Below, piece after piece: positions 22,565 through 31,063 of a stretch of DNA of 38,104 nucleotides. The notes beneath the pieces were generated by a model. That model was given only the letters and a program-made list of their open reading frames with translations, was not told the DNA's origin and did not search any database. Position 1 is the stretch's first letter; each line of letters opens with the position of its first letter. The stretch covers positions 1-38,104 of the forward strand of contig JAFRNP010000075.1 in the NCBI GenBank assembly GCA_017430145.1, given 5' to 3'. The DNA is from Clostridia bacterium. Its GTDB lineage: Bacteria; Bacillota; Clostridia; Oscillospirales; Acutalibacteraceae. Position numbers and translations under genes: made by a program.

Positions 22565-23635
22565 ATGCTGCAAGCCCTTTCTATTGACGTCGGCGCGATC
22601 TGGGAAAAAGTATGGCCGATCCTGGTCGCGATCCTGTTTTTCGGGGTGATCATCGCCCTGCATGAATTCGGCCATTTCTTTACGGCAAAGCTCTTTAAGA
22701 TCCGGGTCAACGAGTACTCCATCGGCATGGGGCCGACGCTTTTGAAACGGAAAAAGGGAGAGACGCAGTACTCCCTGCGGCTGTTCCCGATCGGCGGCTT
22801 CGTTGCCCTTGAGGGAGAGGACGAGGTCTCCGACGACCCCCGCGCCTTCGGGAACCAGAAGGCGTGGAAGCGCTTCATCGTCATCGCCGCCGGTGCGACC
22901 GTCAACATTATTTTGGGGCTTCTGCTGGTCTGCTGCATGCTCGCCGGCGAAAAAGAGACCTCCACCCGCGTCGTCAGCGGCGTCTCCCAGCAGATGCTGC
23001 AGATCGAAAACGGCGTGCGGGAGGGGGACGAGGTCCTGAAGATCAACGGCACGCGCGTTTTCTCTGCCCGGGACCTGTACTACGACCTGTACCGCGACGA
23101 GGACGGCGTTTTTGACCTGGTCGTCAGACGAGACGGCAAAAAGGTGGAGCTCACGGACCTGAACGTTGCCTACTCCGCAGAGGAGGGGTATTGCGATTTT
23201 ATCGTGGGCACGGCGCCCGTGGGGATCCTCAATATCGTCCCCGGCGCGCTGCGTGAAACGGTCTCCATGACCAAGCTCATCTGGCTGAGCCTGATCGATA
23301 TGATCCGCGGACAATACGGCCTCAAGGATATCTCCGGCCCTGTGGGGACCATCGGGATCGTTGCGGACACCGCCAGTGAAGCGATCTCCGGAAAAGACTA
23401 TTCGACCTTCATCTTTATTCTTGCGTTCATCACCATCAACATCGGCATCGTTAACCTCCTGCCGCTGCCGGCGCTGGACGGCGGGCGTCTGCTGTTCATT
23501 TTCATCGAGATCATCGCGCGGCGGCCGGTCCCCAAAAAGTTTGAGGCGATCGTCCACGCGGCCGGTTTCGTACTGCTGATCGCGCTGATGATCCTGATCA
23601 CCTTCAATGATATCGTCAATCTGATAAAAAAATAG
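22565..23635 (+). CDS. rseP: RseP-type site-2 zinc metalloprotease
   Basis: Intramembrane M50 protease that cleaves regulatory membrane proteins such as anti-sigma factors. 356 residues. The first membrane helix carries the zinc motif HEFGH (residues 33-37). An RVNEYSIGMGP-type motif follows (KIRVNEYSIGMGPTLLKRKK), then a single PDZ domain at about 130-200 (QIENGVREGDEVLKINGTRV). The C-terminal helices carry INLLPLPALDGGRLLF-like sequence (GIVNLLPLPALDGGRLLF), with the Asp that completes the zinc site. GAGG lies about 9 nt before the ATG. It sits between dxr and ispG, as in most Clostridia. Confidence 0.95.
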   Translation: MLQALSIDVGAIWEKVWPILVAILFFGVIIALHEFGHFFTAKLFKIRVNEYSIGMGPTLLKRKKGETQYSLRLFPIGGFVALEGEDEVSDDPRAFGNQKAWKRFIVIAAGATVNIILGLLLVCCMLAGEKETSTRVVSGVSQQMLQIENGVREGDEVLKINGTRVFSARDLYYDLYRDEDGVFDLVVRRDGKKVELTDLNVAYSAEEGYCDFIVGTAPVGILNIVPGALRETVSMTKLIWLSLIDMIRGQYGLKDISGPVGTIGIVADTASEAISGKDYSTFIFILAFITINIGIVNLLPLPALDGGRLLFIFIEIIARRPVPKKFEAIVHAAGFVLLIALMILITFNDIVNLIKK

Positions 23636-23658
23636 AATGAACGGAAAGGAGCGCCCTG

Positions 23659-23706
23659 CCGCCGAGCTGCCAATGCCATCAAACGGAGCCATTGGCCGGA
23701 CGGCGG
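23659..23706 (+). promoter_or_regulatory. Hairpin covering the ispG upstream region
   Basis: Outer stem CCGCCG (23659-23664) / CGGCGG (23701-23706) and inner stem GCCAATG (23669-23675) / CATTGGC (23690-23696). The right outer arm contains the only G-rich candidate ribosome binding site (GGCGGGG) before ATG 23720, so the fold could limit ispG translation. Confidence 0.45.
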
Positions 23707-23719
23707 GGCATTTATCGCC

Positions 23720-24763
23720 ATGGGCAGTCAGAAATTTGTCATCGCAGGCGGCGTACAGATCGGCGGCGGCGCACCGATTCGCGTGCAGTCTATGCTAAAT
23801 ACCCCCGCCGACGATACCGAAGCGTGCGTCAGACAGGCAAAAGCGCTTGCGGATGCCGGCTGCGAGCTGATCCGCACGACCGTTCCCGATATGGGGGCGG
23901 TAAAAACCGTCGCCGCGCTGAAAGAAGCGATCAGCGTTCCTGTTGTCGCCGACATCCATTTTGATTACAAAATGGCGATCGAAGCGGCTTACGCCGGGGC
24001 GGACAAGATCCGCCTGAACCCCGGCAACATCGGCGACGACAGTCGCGTCAAAAAAGTGGCGGACGTCTGCCGGGAACGGGGCCTCCCGATCCGTATCGGG
24101 GTCAATTCCGGCTCCGTGGAAAAGGATATCCTAAAAAAATACGGCGCACCGACCCCCGAGGCGCTGGTGGAAAGCGCCCTGTACCACGTGCGCCTGCTGC
24201 AGCGCCACGATTTTGACGACATCGTGCTGTCGCTGAAATCCTCGGACGTGCCCACGACCGTACAGGCGTACCGTCTGATGAAGGCGACCTGCGACTATCC
24301 GCTGCACGTCGGTGTGACGGAGGCGGGCACCCGGCGCATGGGGCTTATCAAATCCGCCGCCGGGATCGGCGCTCTGCTGCTGGACGGCATCGGCGATACC
24401 ATCCGCGTCTCCCTCACGGCGCCTCCCGTGGAGGAAGTATACGCCGGGCACGACCTGCTGAAGGCGATCGGCGTCAGAAAAGGCGGCGTCAACCTGGTCT
24501 CCTGCCCCACCTGCGGGCGCACGAAGATCGACCTGATCGGGCTTGCCTCCCGCGTGGAGGAGGCGCTTAGGAACTGTGAAAAGGATATCACCGTCGCCGT
24601 CATGGGATGCGCCGTCAACGGCCCCGGAGAAGCTTCCCACGCCGATATCGGCATTGCCGGCGGCAACGGGACGGGGCTGCTGTTCAAAAAGGGGGAGATC
24701 CTGTACAAGGTGCCTGAGGACGAACTGTTTGACGCGCTGATGCGGGAGATCGCGCTTTTATAA
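23720..24763 (+). CDS. ispG: 4-hydroxy-3-methylbut-2-en-1-yl diphosphate synthase
   Basis: [4Fe-4S] enzyme turning MEcPP into HMBPP, the penultimate MEP step. 347 residues of the short bacterial type: N-terminal TIM barrel with GAPIRVQSMLNTPADDTEAC, VPVVADIHFDYKMAIEAA, KIRLNPGNIGDDSRVKKV and PIRIGVNSGSVEKDIL, and GVTEAGTRRMGLIKSAAGIG. The cluster-binding domain has VSCPTCGRTKIDL (two Cys) and VMGCAVNGPGEASHADIG (third Cys; Glu follows). The ribosome binding site is weak and in a hairpin. It is the last gene of this operon here; a terminator follows and polC, often next in Clostridia, is absent. Confidence 0.96.
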   Translation: MGSQKFVIAGGVQIGGGAPIRVQSMLNTPADDTEACVRQAKALADAGCELIRTTVPDMGAVKTVAALKEAISVPVVADIHFDYKMAIEAAYAGADKIRLNPGNIGDDSRVKKVADVCRERGLPIRIGVNSGSVEKDILKKYGAPTPEALVESALYHVRLLQRHDFDDIVLSLKSSDVPTTVQAYRLMKATCDYPLHVGVTEAGTRRMGLIKSAAGIGALLLDGIGDTIRVSLTAPPVEEVYAGHDLLKAIGVRKGGVNLVSCPTCGRTKIDLIGLASRVEEALRNCEKDITVAVMGCAVNGPGEASHADIGIAGGNGTGLLFKKGEILYKVPEDELFDALMREIALL

Positions 24764-24784
24764 ATCGAAAAAACAAAAAAAAAT

Positions 24785-24832
24785 GAAGCAAGGCAACACC
24801 GTACAAAAGCGGCCGTTCGCCTTGCTTTTACT
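24785..24832 (+). terminator. Terminator after ispG, containing a repeat-like core
   Basis: AAGCAAGGC (24785-24793) pairs with GCCTTGCTT (near 24819-24827), with an inner CGGCCG palindrome, then TTTACTT. The left arm and loop contain AAGGCAACACCG, the same 12-mer that starts the repeat at the right edge of the window (37968-37979), so the terminator may derive from that repeat family. Confidence 0.7.
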
Positions 24833-25060
24833 TATTTCCGTCATAATGCAATGATTACGAAAAGATCAAATACGCTCGATTCTGTTGTTATAATATCTAT
24901 TTTTTGCAATATTCGTTTGTGCAGCTTGCATAAGAATCCGCAAAAATCGCGAATTCCAGAAAATTCAGCTTTCTTTTCCGTCGGTTCTATGGTATGATAG
25001 TGTTACAAATTGTAACCTTTTTCGACGGATCCGTCTGAATTTTAACGGGAGGCTTTCAAA
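24833..25060. other. AT-rich region upstream of the GH25 gene
   Basis: Outside the promoter and palindrome listed separately, this stretch shows only AT-rich sequence, an isolated TATAAT near 24890 without a good -35, and a palindrome GACGGATCCGTC (25024-25035) in the leader. No gene is seen. Confidence 0.5.
24993..25016 (+). promoter_or_regulatory. Extended -10 promoter with palindromic operator at the start site
   Basis: TATGAT (24993-24998) with TGG before it (extended -10) and only a weak -35 (TTTCTT). Four bases downstream is a perfect palindrome GTTACAA-A-TTGTAAC (25002-25016), covering the expected transcription start. This is a normal place for a repressor site. The gene for the GH25 protein starts at 25061. 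Confidence 0.55.
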
Positions 25061-27787
25061 ATGCGAATACGCATCCTTAAGAAAACGATCTGTTTCTTAT
25101 GTATTCTGTGCATATCGCTTTCGCTCCTTGCGCCTTTCGCGCGTGCCCAATCTCATCCGAATACCTATAAAAATACCGGGGATGCAGCGGCGGACATCGT
25201 TGCAGTCGCGAATACGCAGATCGGCTATAACGGGACAAACGGGCGAACGAAATATACTTCCGTTTACCGGGAGACCGACCCCACCTGGTCCGGCGCTTTC
25301 ATATCCTGGTGCGCTGCCGCGGCAAACGTGCGCGGCGACGTGATCCCGCAGTACACTTCCGCGCTTGCGATGATGCGCTATTTCCAATCCGAAAAGCAGT
25401 TTGTGCTCTCCCCTTCCCGCGGCGGCAGCTACACGCCGAAAGCCGGCGACCTGGGTTTTATCAGCGAACTGGGCAATCCCAACAAGCTGGCGCGCGCCGG
25501 GATCGTGCAGCGGGTGAACGGCGGCAAGGTCTATCTGATCGAGGGCGATACCTCCGTCGGCGTGGCGCTCGGGATCTATTCTCTGGATTCCGACCGGCTG
25601 ATGGGCTACGTTTCACCGAAATACCAGCTAAACGTCGCGCTTTTTGAAACCGGCACCTACATCACCACCGACCCGCTGAATTTCCGCGCGGCGCCGAATA
25701 CAGACGCCGAGCGTTACGCCGTGCTGGAGGCCGGCACGACCGTCCAGGTCACGTACGTACGCGGCAACTGGGGCCAGATCACCTACGGCGGAAAAACCGG
25801 CTGGATCTGTATGGATTACTGCCAGCCGTATCTTGAAAAGGCAAAAACCGTCAACTGGCTGGTGGCGGACATCTCCCAATGGAACGCCCCGAACCTGTTC
25901 AACTGGACCGCGCTCAAAAATTCCGGCGTGCGCGCCGTGATCATCCGGGTCGGCGGCAGGTTTTACGGCGGCAGCCGCAGCCTGTTTACCGACGATGAAT
26001 TTGCCGTCCACTACCGCGCCGCAAAAAAAGCGGGACTGTACGTCGGCGTTTACTTCTTCAGCTACGCCATGACCACAGCCGAAGCGAAGGCGGAGGCGGA
26101 TCTGACGATCCGGATGCTGAAAAACAACAACTGCCAGCTGGACATGCCCGTGTTCATCGACATCGAGGATTACACCGAGTCGAACGGCACGGACTACGCG
26201 CACGTCCGCGCGGGAAAAAAGGTATGCACCAACGTGGTGGACGCCTTTTGCTCCACGATCGAAGACGCGGGATACTATGCGGGGATCTACGCCTCCAAGA
26301 GCTTTGCGGAAGATCTTCTCGCCCCGGAGGTCTTTGAAAACCGCGGCGTCTGGATCGCCATGTACGAGTCCAAATGCACCTACCCGCGCCCTTACGACAT
26401 GTGGCAATACACCCGGTACGGGCGCATCAGCGGGTTCAACGGCAATCTGGACCTCAACCGCTGCTACGTCAATTTCCCGGCGCTGATCGCCGAACGGACA
26501 AATAAACTCCAGCCCCCGACGCAGGTCGTCTCCGAACCGGAGGTCGCCGTCAAACCGGAATACATGTACCTGGAACCGATCTATTCGCCCGGCGATATGG
26601 CGCTGAACACCTACGGAGATCACCGGCTGTCGGACAGATGGGTCACGACCGCGGCGCCGACCTGCCTGAAAGAAGGGGTCGCCGTCCGCCGGTGTACCGA
26701 CTGCGGCCTTGTGCTGCAAACGCGGTTCGCCCCGAAAAAGGACCATACGGCTTCGGCGGACCAGATCATCCTCGGACGTACGGACATCTTGCCCGGTACG
26801 GTCCTGACGAGCGCACAGCTCGCGCTGATCCACCCGTCCGGGACCTCCATGTACGCCGATTACGAAAAGAAACTCTACGCCTCCGGCGGGATGCTTTTGA
26901 CGTACTGTAAAGACTGCAAAAAGGTCCTGACGGTCAAATATGAGTACAATAACTGTATCCATCCCTCCGTCAACACGCTGATCACCCAGGGCACCTGTAC
27001 TTCGGAGGGGGTCCGGAAACGCGTTTGTACCCTCTGCAAACGCAACGCCGAAGCGGATCTGCTGTCCACCGTCCCTCACTCTGTCTCCCTGCCGGCCTTT
27101 GCCGGCAACAGCCGCTGTACGGACGTAAAGAGCTACCAGACCGTATGCGCCCAATGCGGGACGCTGGTTTTCAAAGACCACGTAGCGGCGTATGCGCACC
27201 GATATGACACCGTTTCCGCGGATCCTCCGCTGACCTTTACCGCAGCGGGCGTACTGACGCTGAAATGCGCGGTCTGCGGTGATACGAAGACCGAGACCGT
27301 GCAGCCGCCGAAATACGCGGATCTGGACGCGGACGGCCATATCACCGCCACGGACGCACGCAGCGCCCTTCGGATCAGCGTAGGTCTGGACGCCGCAGAC
27401 CCCGCGCAGAAACTCGCAGGAGACCTGAATGCCTCCGGCGACGTGGACGCGGTAGACGCACGGTTGATCCTTCGGCTGTCCGTGGATCTGGAAAACGCCG
27501 AGACGCTGATGAAGAAATACTATTATCAGGACAGCCTGATCCTGTTCAGTTCCAACGATAAGCAGCAGCTCGCCGCCCCGCCGGAAGATACCGAAACGAC
27601 TCAACCGGCGTCTGCCGGTCCGACGGACGGACCTGCGGCGGAACTGCCCGACGAAGCCGTACCCGATTCGGATGCGCCTTTGCCGGACGCCGCCCCGACC
27701 GGACCTGCGCCGCCGGACGAAGCCGTTTCCGACACGCCCGTTTTGCCCGGAGAACCGTTTTCAGGGGAACAGCCGCTTGCGGCATGA
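25061..27787 (+). CDS. Secreted GH25 muramidase with degenerate CHAP, SH3b, CxxC repeats and dockerin
   Basis: 908 residues, exported. Signal peptide 1-29 (cut near ARA-QS). Residues 42-190 resemble a CHAP amidase, but the catalytic Cys position reads WSGAFISWC (Ser77) and the HVGIV histidine is Arg145 (LARAGIV), so it is probably inactive. SH3b at 196-258 (LNFRAAPNTDAERYAVLEAG). GH25 lysozyme at 264-475: ADISQW (Asp270), FIDIED (Glu369), DMWQYTRYGRISG. Residues 535-745 hold repeated Cys-x-x-Cys motifs (CTDCG, CKDCK, CTLCK, CAQCG, CAVCG). A type-I dockerin follows at 751-812 with two Ca loops (DLDADGHITATDARSALRIS, DLNASGDVDAVDARLILRLS), then an acidic Pro-rich tail. It probably cleaves peptidoglycan glycan strands while docked on a cohesin protein. 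GGGAGG lies 8 nt before the ATG. Confidence 0.92.
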   Translation: MRIRILKKTICFLCILCISLSLLAPFARAQSHPNTYKNTGDAAADIVAVANTQIGYNGTNGRTKYTSVYRETDPTWSGAFISWCAAAANVRGDVIPQYTSALAMMRYFQSEKQFVLSPSRGGSYTPKAGDLGFISELGNPNKLARAGIVQRVNGGKVYLIEGDTSVGVALGIYSLDSDRLMGYVSPKYQLNVALFETGTYITTDPLNFRAAPNTDAERYAVLEAGTTVQVTYVRGNWGQITYGGKTGWICMDYCQPYLEKAKTVNWLVADISQWNAPNLFNWTALKNSGVRAVIIRVGGRFYGGSRSLFTDDEFAVHYRAAKKAGLYVGVYFFSYAMTTAEAKAEADLTIRMLKNNNCQLDMPVFIDIEDYTESNGTDYAHVRAGKKVCTNVVDAFCSTIEDAGYYAGIYASKSFAEDLLAPEVFENRGVWIAMYESKCTYPRPYDMWQYTRYGRISGFNGNLDLNRCYVNFPALIAERTNKLQPPTQVVSEPEVAVKPEYMYLEPIYSPGDMALNTYGDHRLSDRWVTTAAPTCLKEGVAVRRCTDCGLVLQTRFAPKKDHTASADQIILGRTDILPGTVLTSAQLALIHPSGTSMYADYEKKLYASGGMLLTYCKDCKKVLTVKYEYNNCIHPSVNTLITQGTCTSEGVRKRVCTLCKRNAEADLLSTVPHSVSLPAFAGNSRCTDVKSYQTVCAQCGTLVFKDHVAAYAHRYDTVSADPPLTFTAAGVLTLKCAVCGDTKTETVQPPKYADLDADGHITATDARSALRISVGLDAADPAQKLAGDLNASGDVDAVDARLILRLSVDLENAETLMKKYYYQDSLILFSSNDKQQLAAPPEDTETTQPASAGPTDGPAAELPDEAVPDSDAPLPDAAPTGPAPPDEAVSDTPVLPGEPFSGEQPLAA

Positions 27788-27826
27788 CCGCCTTTTGCAC
27801 CGGCTTTTGCCGGTCGTCCCTTCAAT

Positions 27827-27867
27827 GGCGAGGGGAGTCGTACAAAACCCGACTCCCCTCGCCTTTT
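27827..27867 (+). terminator. Rho-independent terminator of the GH25 gene
   Basis: Perfect 14-bp stem GGCGAGGGGAGTCG (27827-27840) / CGACTCCCCTCGCC (27850-27863), 9-nt loop, then TTTT. A smaller hairpin ACCGGC/GCCGGT lies just before it (27800-27815). Confidence 0.9.
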
Positions 27868-27916
27868 GATACTTAAACTCCCTTTTTTGTTCAAAAAAAA
27901 AGCCAAAAAAAAGGGA

Positions 27917-27946
27917 TTGCAAAATCCCGCAGACCGGGAGTATAAT
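27917..27946 (+). promoter_or_regulatory. Sigma-A promoter of guaA
   Basis: TTGCAA (27917-27922), an 18-bp spacer and a perfect TATAAT (27941-27946). The leader includes a small hairpin GCGCC/GGCGC (27961-27976) before the ribosome binding site; no riboswitch-like conservation is recognisable. Confidence 0.75.
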
Positions 27947-28002
27947 AAGAAAACAAAAAAGCGCCTTCTGCGGCGCATGGCAGAATGGAGGAAACAAGAC
28001 AG

Positions 28003-29535
28003 ATGGAAAAGATTCTCGTTCTGGATTTCGGCGGACAGTATAACCAGCTCATCGCCCGCCGCGTACGTGAGCAGCACATTTATGCGGAGATCCGCGCCTA
28101 CAACCGGATCACGCCGGAAGAGATCCTGCAGCAAGGCTACAGGGGCGTCATCTTCACGGGCGGGCCCAACAGCGTCTACGACGAAAGCTCCCCCCATTAC
28201 GACCCGGCGATCCTGAACGCCGGGATCCCGATCCTCGGCATCTGCTACGGCTGCCAGCTCATGGCGTACATGGGCGGCGGCGAGATCTGCGCCGCCGGAG
28301 AGATCAGCGAATACGGCAGGATCGAAATGCGCCACACGGGCGGCGCCCTGTTCAAAAACGTCCCCGAAGAGAGCACCGTCTGGATGAGCCACCGGGATTA
28401 CGTAAAGACCGTGCCGAAGGGCTTCACCGTGACCGCCGCCACCGCCCACTGCCCCACGGCCGCCATGGCGGACGAAGAACGCAGGCTTTACGCCGTGCAG
28501 TTCCACCCGGAGGTAACGCACACCGAATGCGGGAAGCAGATCCTGCATAACTTCCTCTATGACGTCTGCGGCTGTATGGGAGACTGGATCATGGCGGATT
28601 TCGCCAGCCGACAGATCGAATACTACCGTAACAAGATCGGAGACAAAAAAGTGGTGTGCGCCCTGAGCGGCGGCGTGGATTCCTCCGTGGCGGCGGTACT
28701 GCTGCACAAGGCCATCGGGCAGCAGCTCACCTGCATTTTCGTGGACCACGGCCTGCTGCGCAAGGACGAGGGCGATATCGTGGAGCACACCTTTGCGGGG
28801 CTGTTCGGCATGCGCCTGATCCGCGTGAACGCGCAGGAACGCTTTTTTGCGAAGCTTGCGGGCGTGACGGATCCGGAACGGAAACGGAAGATCATCGGTG
28901 AGGAATTCATCCGCATCTTTGAGGAGGAGGGCAAGAAGCTCGGCAAGGTCCACTATCTCGCCCAGGGCACCATCTACCCGGACGTGATCGAAAGCGGCAG
29001 TGAGAACGCCTCCGTCATCAAGAGCCACCACAACGTGGGCGGCCTGCCGGACGTGATCGACTTTGACGAGCTGATCGAACCGCTGAACACCCTGTTCAAG
29101 GACGAGGTCCGCGCCATCGGCAAGGAGCTGGGCATCCCCGAAGCGCTGGTCATGCGGCAGCCCTTCCCGGGCCCCGGGCTTGCGGTGCGCACCATCGGCG
29201 AGATCACGCCCGAAAAGGTCCGCACCCTGCAGGAGGCGGACGCCATCTTCCGGGAGGAGATGGACGCCTTCGGCTGGGGACGGCGCGCCAGCCAGTATTT
29301 CGCCGTGCTCACCGACACAAAGAGCGTGGGCGTGATCGGCGACGAGCGCACCTACGGCTGGACCGTGGCGCTCAGAAGCGTGGACACCGACGACTTTATG
29401 ACCGCGGACTGGTCCCGCCTGCCCTACGAGCTGCTGGAAAAAGTCAGCAGCCGCATCGCAAACGAGGTAAAAGGCGTCAACCGCGTGGTGTACGACATCA
29501 CCTCCAAACCCCCGGCGACGGTGGAGTGGGAATAA
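28003..29535 (+). CDS. guaA: GMP synthase (glutamine-hydrolysing)
   Basis: Converts XMP to GMP with glutamine and ATP. 510 residues, full length. N-terminal class-I amidotransferase with [31 protein letters not shown] (nucleophile Cys81) and [12 protein letters not shown]. The ATP-pyrophosphatase P-loop is [20 protein letters not shown], with the [13 protein letters not shown] segment and the C-terminal dimerisation domain [20 protein letters not shown], ending in [20 protein letters not shown] 28003 lies 10 nt after GGAGGA; the in-frame ATG at 27985 lacks a ribosome binding site. Monocistronic. Its 3' end borders the accessory region; guaA 3' ends are known insertion sites of genomic islands in several bacteria. 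Confidence 0.97.
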   Translation: MEKILVLDFGGQYNQLIARRVREQHIYAEIRAYNRITPEEILQQGYRGVIFTGGPNSVYDESSPHYDPAILNAGIPILGICYGCQLMAYMGGGEICAAGEISEYGRIEMRHTGGALFKNVPEESTVWMSHRDYVKTVPKGFTVTAATAHCPTAAMADEERRLYAVQFHPEVTHTECGKQILHNFLYDVCGCMGDWIMADFASRQIEYYRNKIGDKKVVCALSGGVDSSVAAVLLHKAIGQQLTCIFVDHGLLRKDEGDIVEHTFAGLFGMRLIRVNAQERFFAKLAGVTDPERKRKIIGEEFIRIFEEEGKKLGKVHYLAQGTIYPDVIESGSENASVIKSHHNVGGLPDVIDFDELIEPLNTLFKDEVRAIGKELGIPEALVMRQPFPGPGLAVRTIGEITPEKVRTLQEADAIFREEMDAFGWGRRASQYFAVLTDTKSVGVIGDERTYGWTVALRSVDTDDFMTADWSRLPYELLEKVSSRIANEVKGVNRVVYDITSKPPATVEWE

Positions 29536-29603
29536 AAACCGAAAGCATGAAAACGTAAGCATATCAACGGTTTTCGACTCCTGAAGAAGTCTTTTGATAA
29601 CAA

Positions 29604-29681
29604 TTTGATAACAGAAGCGAAAATTACCTTTTCCGGATCGATCACAGCGTTTACCTGCGGGTCGAATTCTTCTATAAGCAT
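29604..29681 (-). pseudogene. Truncated N-terminus of a nucleoside phosphorylase
   Basis: Starting at 29681 with an excellent ribosome binding site (AGGAGG, 7 nt upstream), the frame begins MLIEEFDPQVNAVIDPEKVI. As I recall them, clostridial purine/uridine phosphorylases often start this way (MLIEEFDP...AVINP). After about 25 residues the similarity ends, and the frame runs on into the antisense of guaA without family-like sequence. So the rest of the gene (about 200+ residues) is missing, probably lost by deletion or by insertion at the guaA 3' end. It lies 17 nt behind the GNAT-nucleotidyltransferase gene on the same strand, as the last member of that operon. Confidence 0.5.
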
Positions 29682-29698
29682 CGTGTTACCTCCTGAAT

Positions 29699-30985
29699 CT
29701 AATCTCCCGTTTGCGTTGAACGACGAATTTCTTTTTCCAACACATCCGCATACGCTTGGATCGCGTCGCCGAGATTTTCAGCGTATTGCCGCAAAGTTTC
29801 ATCCTTATCAAACAGTTTTGGCTCTTTTCGTACCCGCAGCGCGTTTTCCAGCGCCGCCACATCGGGGCAAAGCCCGTTTCCCAGCGCCCATTCGCCCGCT
29901 TTCGTTTTGGTGATGATCTCTCCCGTGCGCAGTGTATAGATACAGCGGGAGATATCCAGCAGCCAGCTGAAGGAATAGAGGCTCCTACCGGTTTTACCGC
30001 CGTGTTCGCGGATCGTTTCAAAATGCCGCCGGACGTCCGTTTTCAGGTCTTCATAAGGCGGGCGGCGTATCTGACCGCGCACGTCTTTGCCGTACAGCAG
30101 AACGCCGTCGTCCAGCAGCTCAAGTTTACAAAAACTGTCAAAGACGTAACTGTCTGTGATCCGTTCGCCGGAAGTCCCCCAATAAACGACTGTATCCGAC
30201 GTATCCGTGAGAAACGCGGACAGACGCAGCATTCCGCCTTCAAACAGACGGTAGTACGGATTTTCCGGCTCGCGTCCTGTCAGCTCCTGCCGCAGATGCA
30301 CAATCCGCTCCGCCTGCTCGGGGGATATTTGTTTTTCGGTCAGTACCAGAATGTCGATATCGCTCCAGCCATAATGAAAATCGTCAAGCGCAACAGAGCC
30401 GTAAAGATAAACGGTGGGCGCGTTCTCTGCAAGGATCGCGGCAATCATGTCCGTTACGGCTTGAAAGCTTTTTTGAAGCTGCGCTTCTATCTGTTTTTCT
30501 CTGATCCCACGAAGAAAGGTCCCGCAATCCGCGCGGTAGTGATAACTGTTTCCGTTTTTGTTTTCACCGATACGAACAAAACCGTGGCTCTCCAATATGG
30601 TTTGCGATCTCGTGTTCTTCTTGTTTGCGTAAGCTTCCGCATAAAGAACGTCCGGCGAAATATGATCACAGATAAAAGCGAACGCGCTGCGCAGCACGCC
30701 GCGGCCCTGATGCGCCGGTCTTACCTGCGCTTCTTCGATCATAAAGGTCGTTTCGTTCGTGTAATACTGCAGATAGCCGATCAGTGTTTCATTATTGATA
30801 ATCAAAACGATATGACGGTTTTCTTTCTGCATGGCAGGGGCAACGGCGCCGCTCCACAGGGCGTAATCTTCTTCATAAGCATTGCCCGTCGGCGCGATGA
30901 CGCTCATATTGTCATGCAGGATGGAGAATAATAGCGGCAGGAAGCGTTGATCTTCATTTTTATCCAAAAATCGACAGGAAATCAT
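29699..30985 (-). CDS. GNAT acetyltransferase - nucleotidyltransferase fusion (aminoglycoside-modifying-like)
   Basis: 428 residues. Residues 1-155 form a GNAT domain with EEAQVRPAHQGRGVLRSAF (acetyl-CoA loop HQGRG) and LESHGFVRIGEN at its end. Residues 165-428 form a nucleotidyltransferase of the AadA/ANT type: YLYGSVALDDFHYGWSDIDI (GS at 196-197, the two metal-binding Asp in SDID at 208-211), then a helical C-terminal part with RSLYSFSWLLDISRCIYTLR and AGEWALGNGLCP as in DUF4111-type adenylyltransferases. So it could acetylate and nucleotidylate small amines; a true antibiotic substrate is an inference. AGAGGG lies about 8 nt before the ATG. It follows the reversed-order fusion at 31064-32008 by 78 nt, so probably one operon. 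GC is lower than the guaA side. Confidence 0.7.
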   Translation of the reverse strand: MISCRFLDKNEDQRFLPLLFSILHDNMSVIAPTGNAYEEDYALWSGAVAPAMQKENRHIVLIINNETLIGYLQYYTNETTFMIEEAQVRPAHQGRGVLRSAFAFICDHISPDVLYAEAYANKKNTRSQTILESHGFVRIGENKNGNSYHYRADCGTFLRGIREKQIEAQLQKSFQAVTDMIAAILAENAPTVYLYGSVALDDFHYGWSDIDILVLTEKQISPEQAERIVHLRQELTGREPENPYYRLFEGGMLRLSAFLTDTSDTVVYWGTSGERITDSYVFDSFCKLELLDDGVLLYGKDVRGQIRRPPYEDLKTDVRRHFETIREHGGKTGRSLYSFSWLLDISRCIYTLRTGEIITKTKAGEWALGNGLCPDVAALENALRVRKEPKLFDKDETLRQYAENLGDAIQAYADVLEKEIRRSTQTGD

Positions 30986-31063
30986 TTATATGTCCCTCTT
31001 ACAATTTTTAAATGAATGCCGGTCCAAAGTGGTTTTGTTACAGTCAAGTCACGCACAAATTAC

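Noticed and set aside
27947-28002. Purine riboswitch before guaA
   Set aside because: The leader is only about 50 nt with one small hairpin; the three-way junction and conserved loops of purine riboswitches are absent.
27601-29562. 653-codon minus-strand open frame opposite guaA
   Set aside because: Shadow of guaA; it crosses the guaA promoter and the preceding terminator.
29560-29590. tRNA or tmRNA 3' end (TTCGACTCC) as an attachment site after guaA
   Set aside because: Only the short TTCGACTCC word matches; no acceptor stem, T-stem pairing or CCA can be found.
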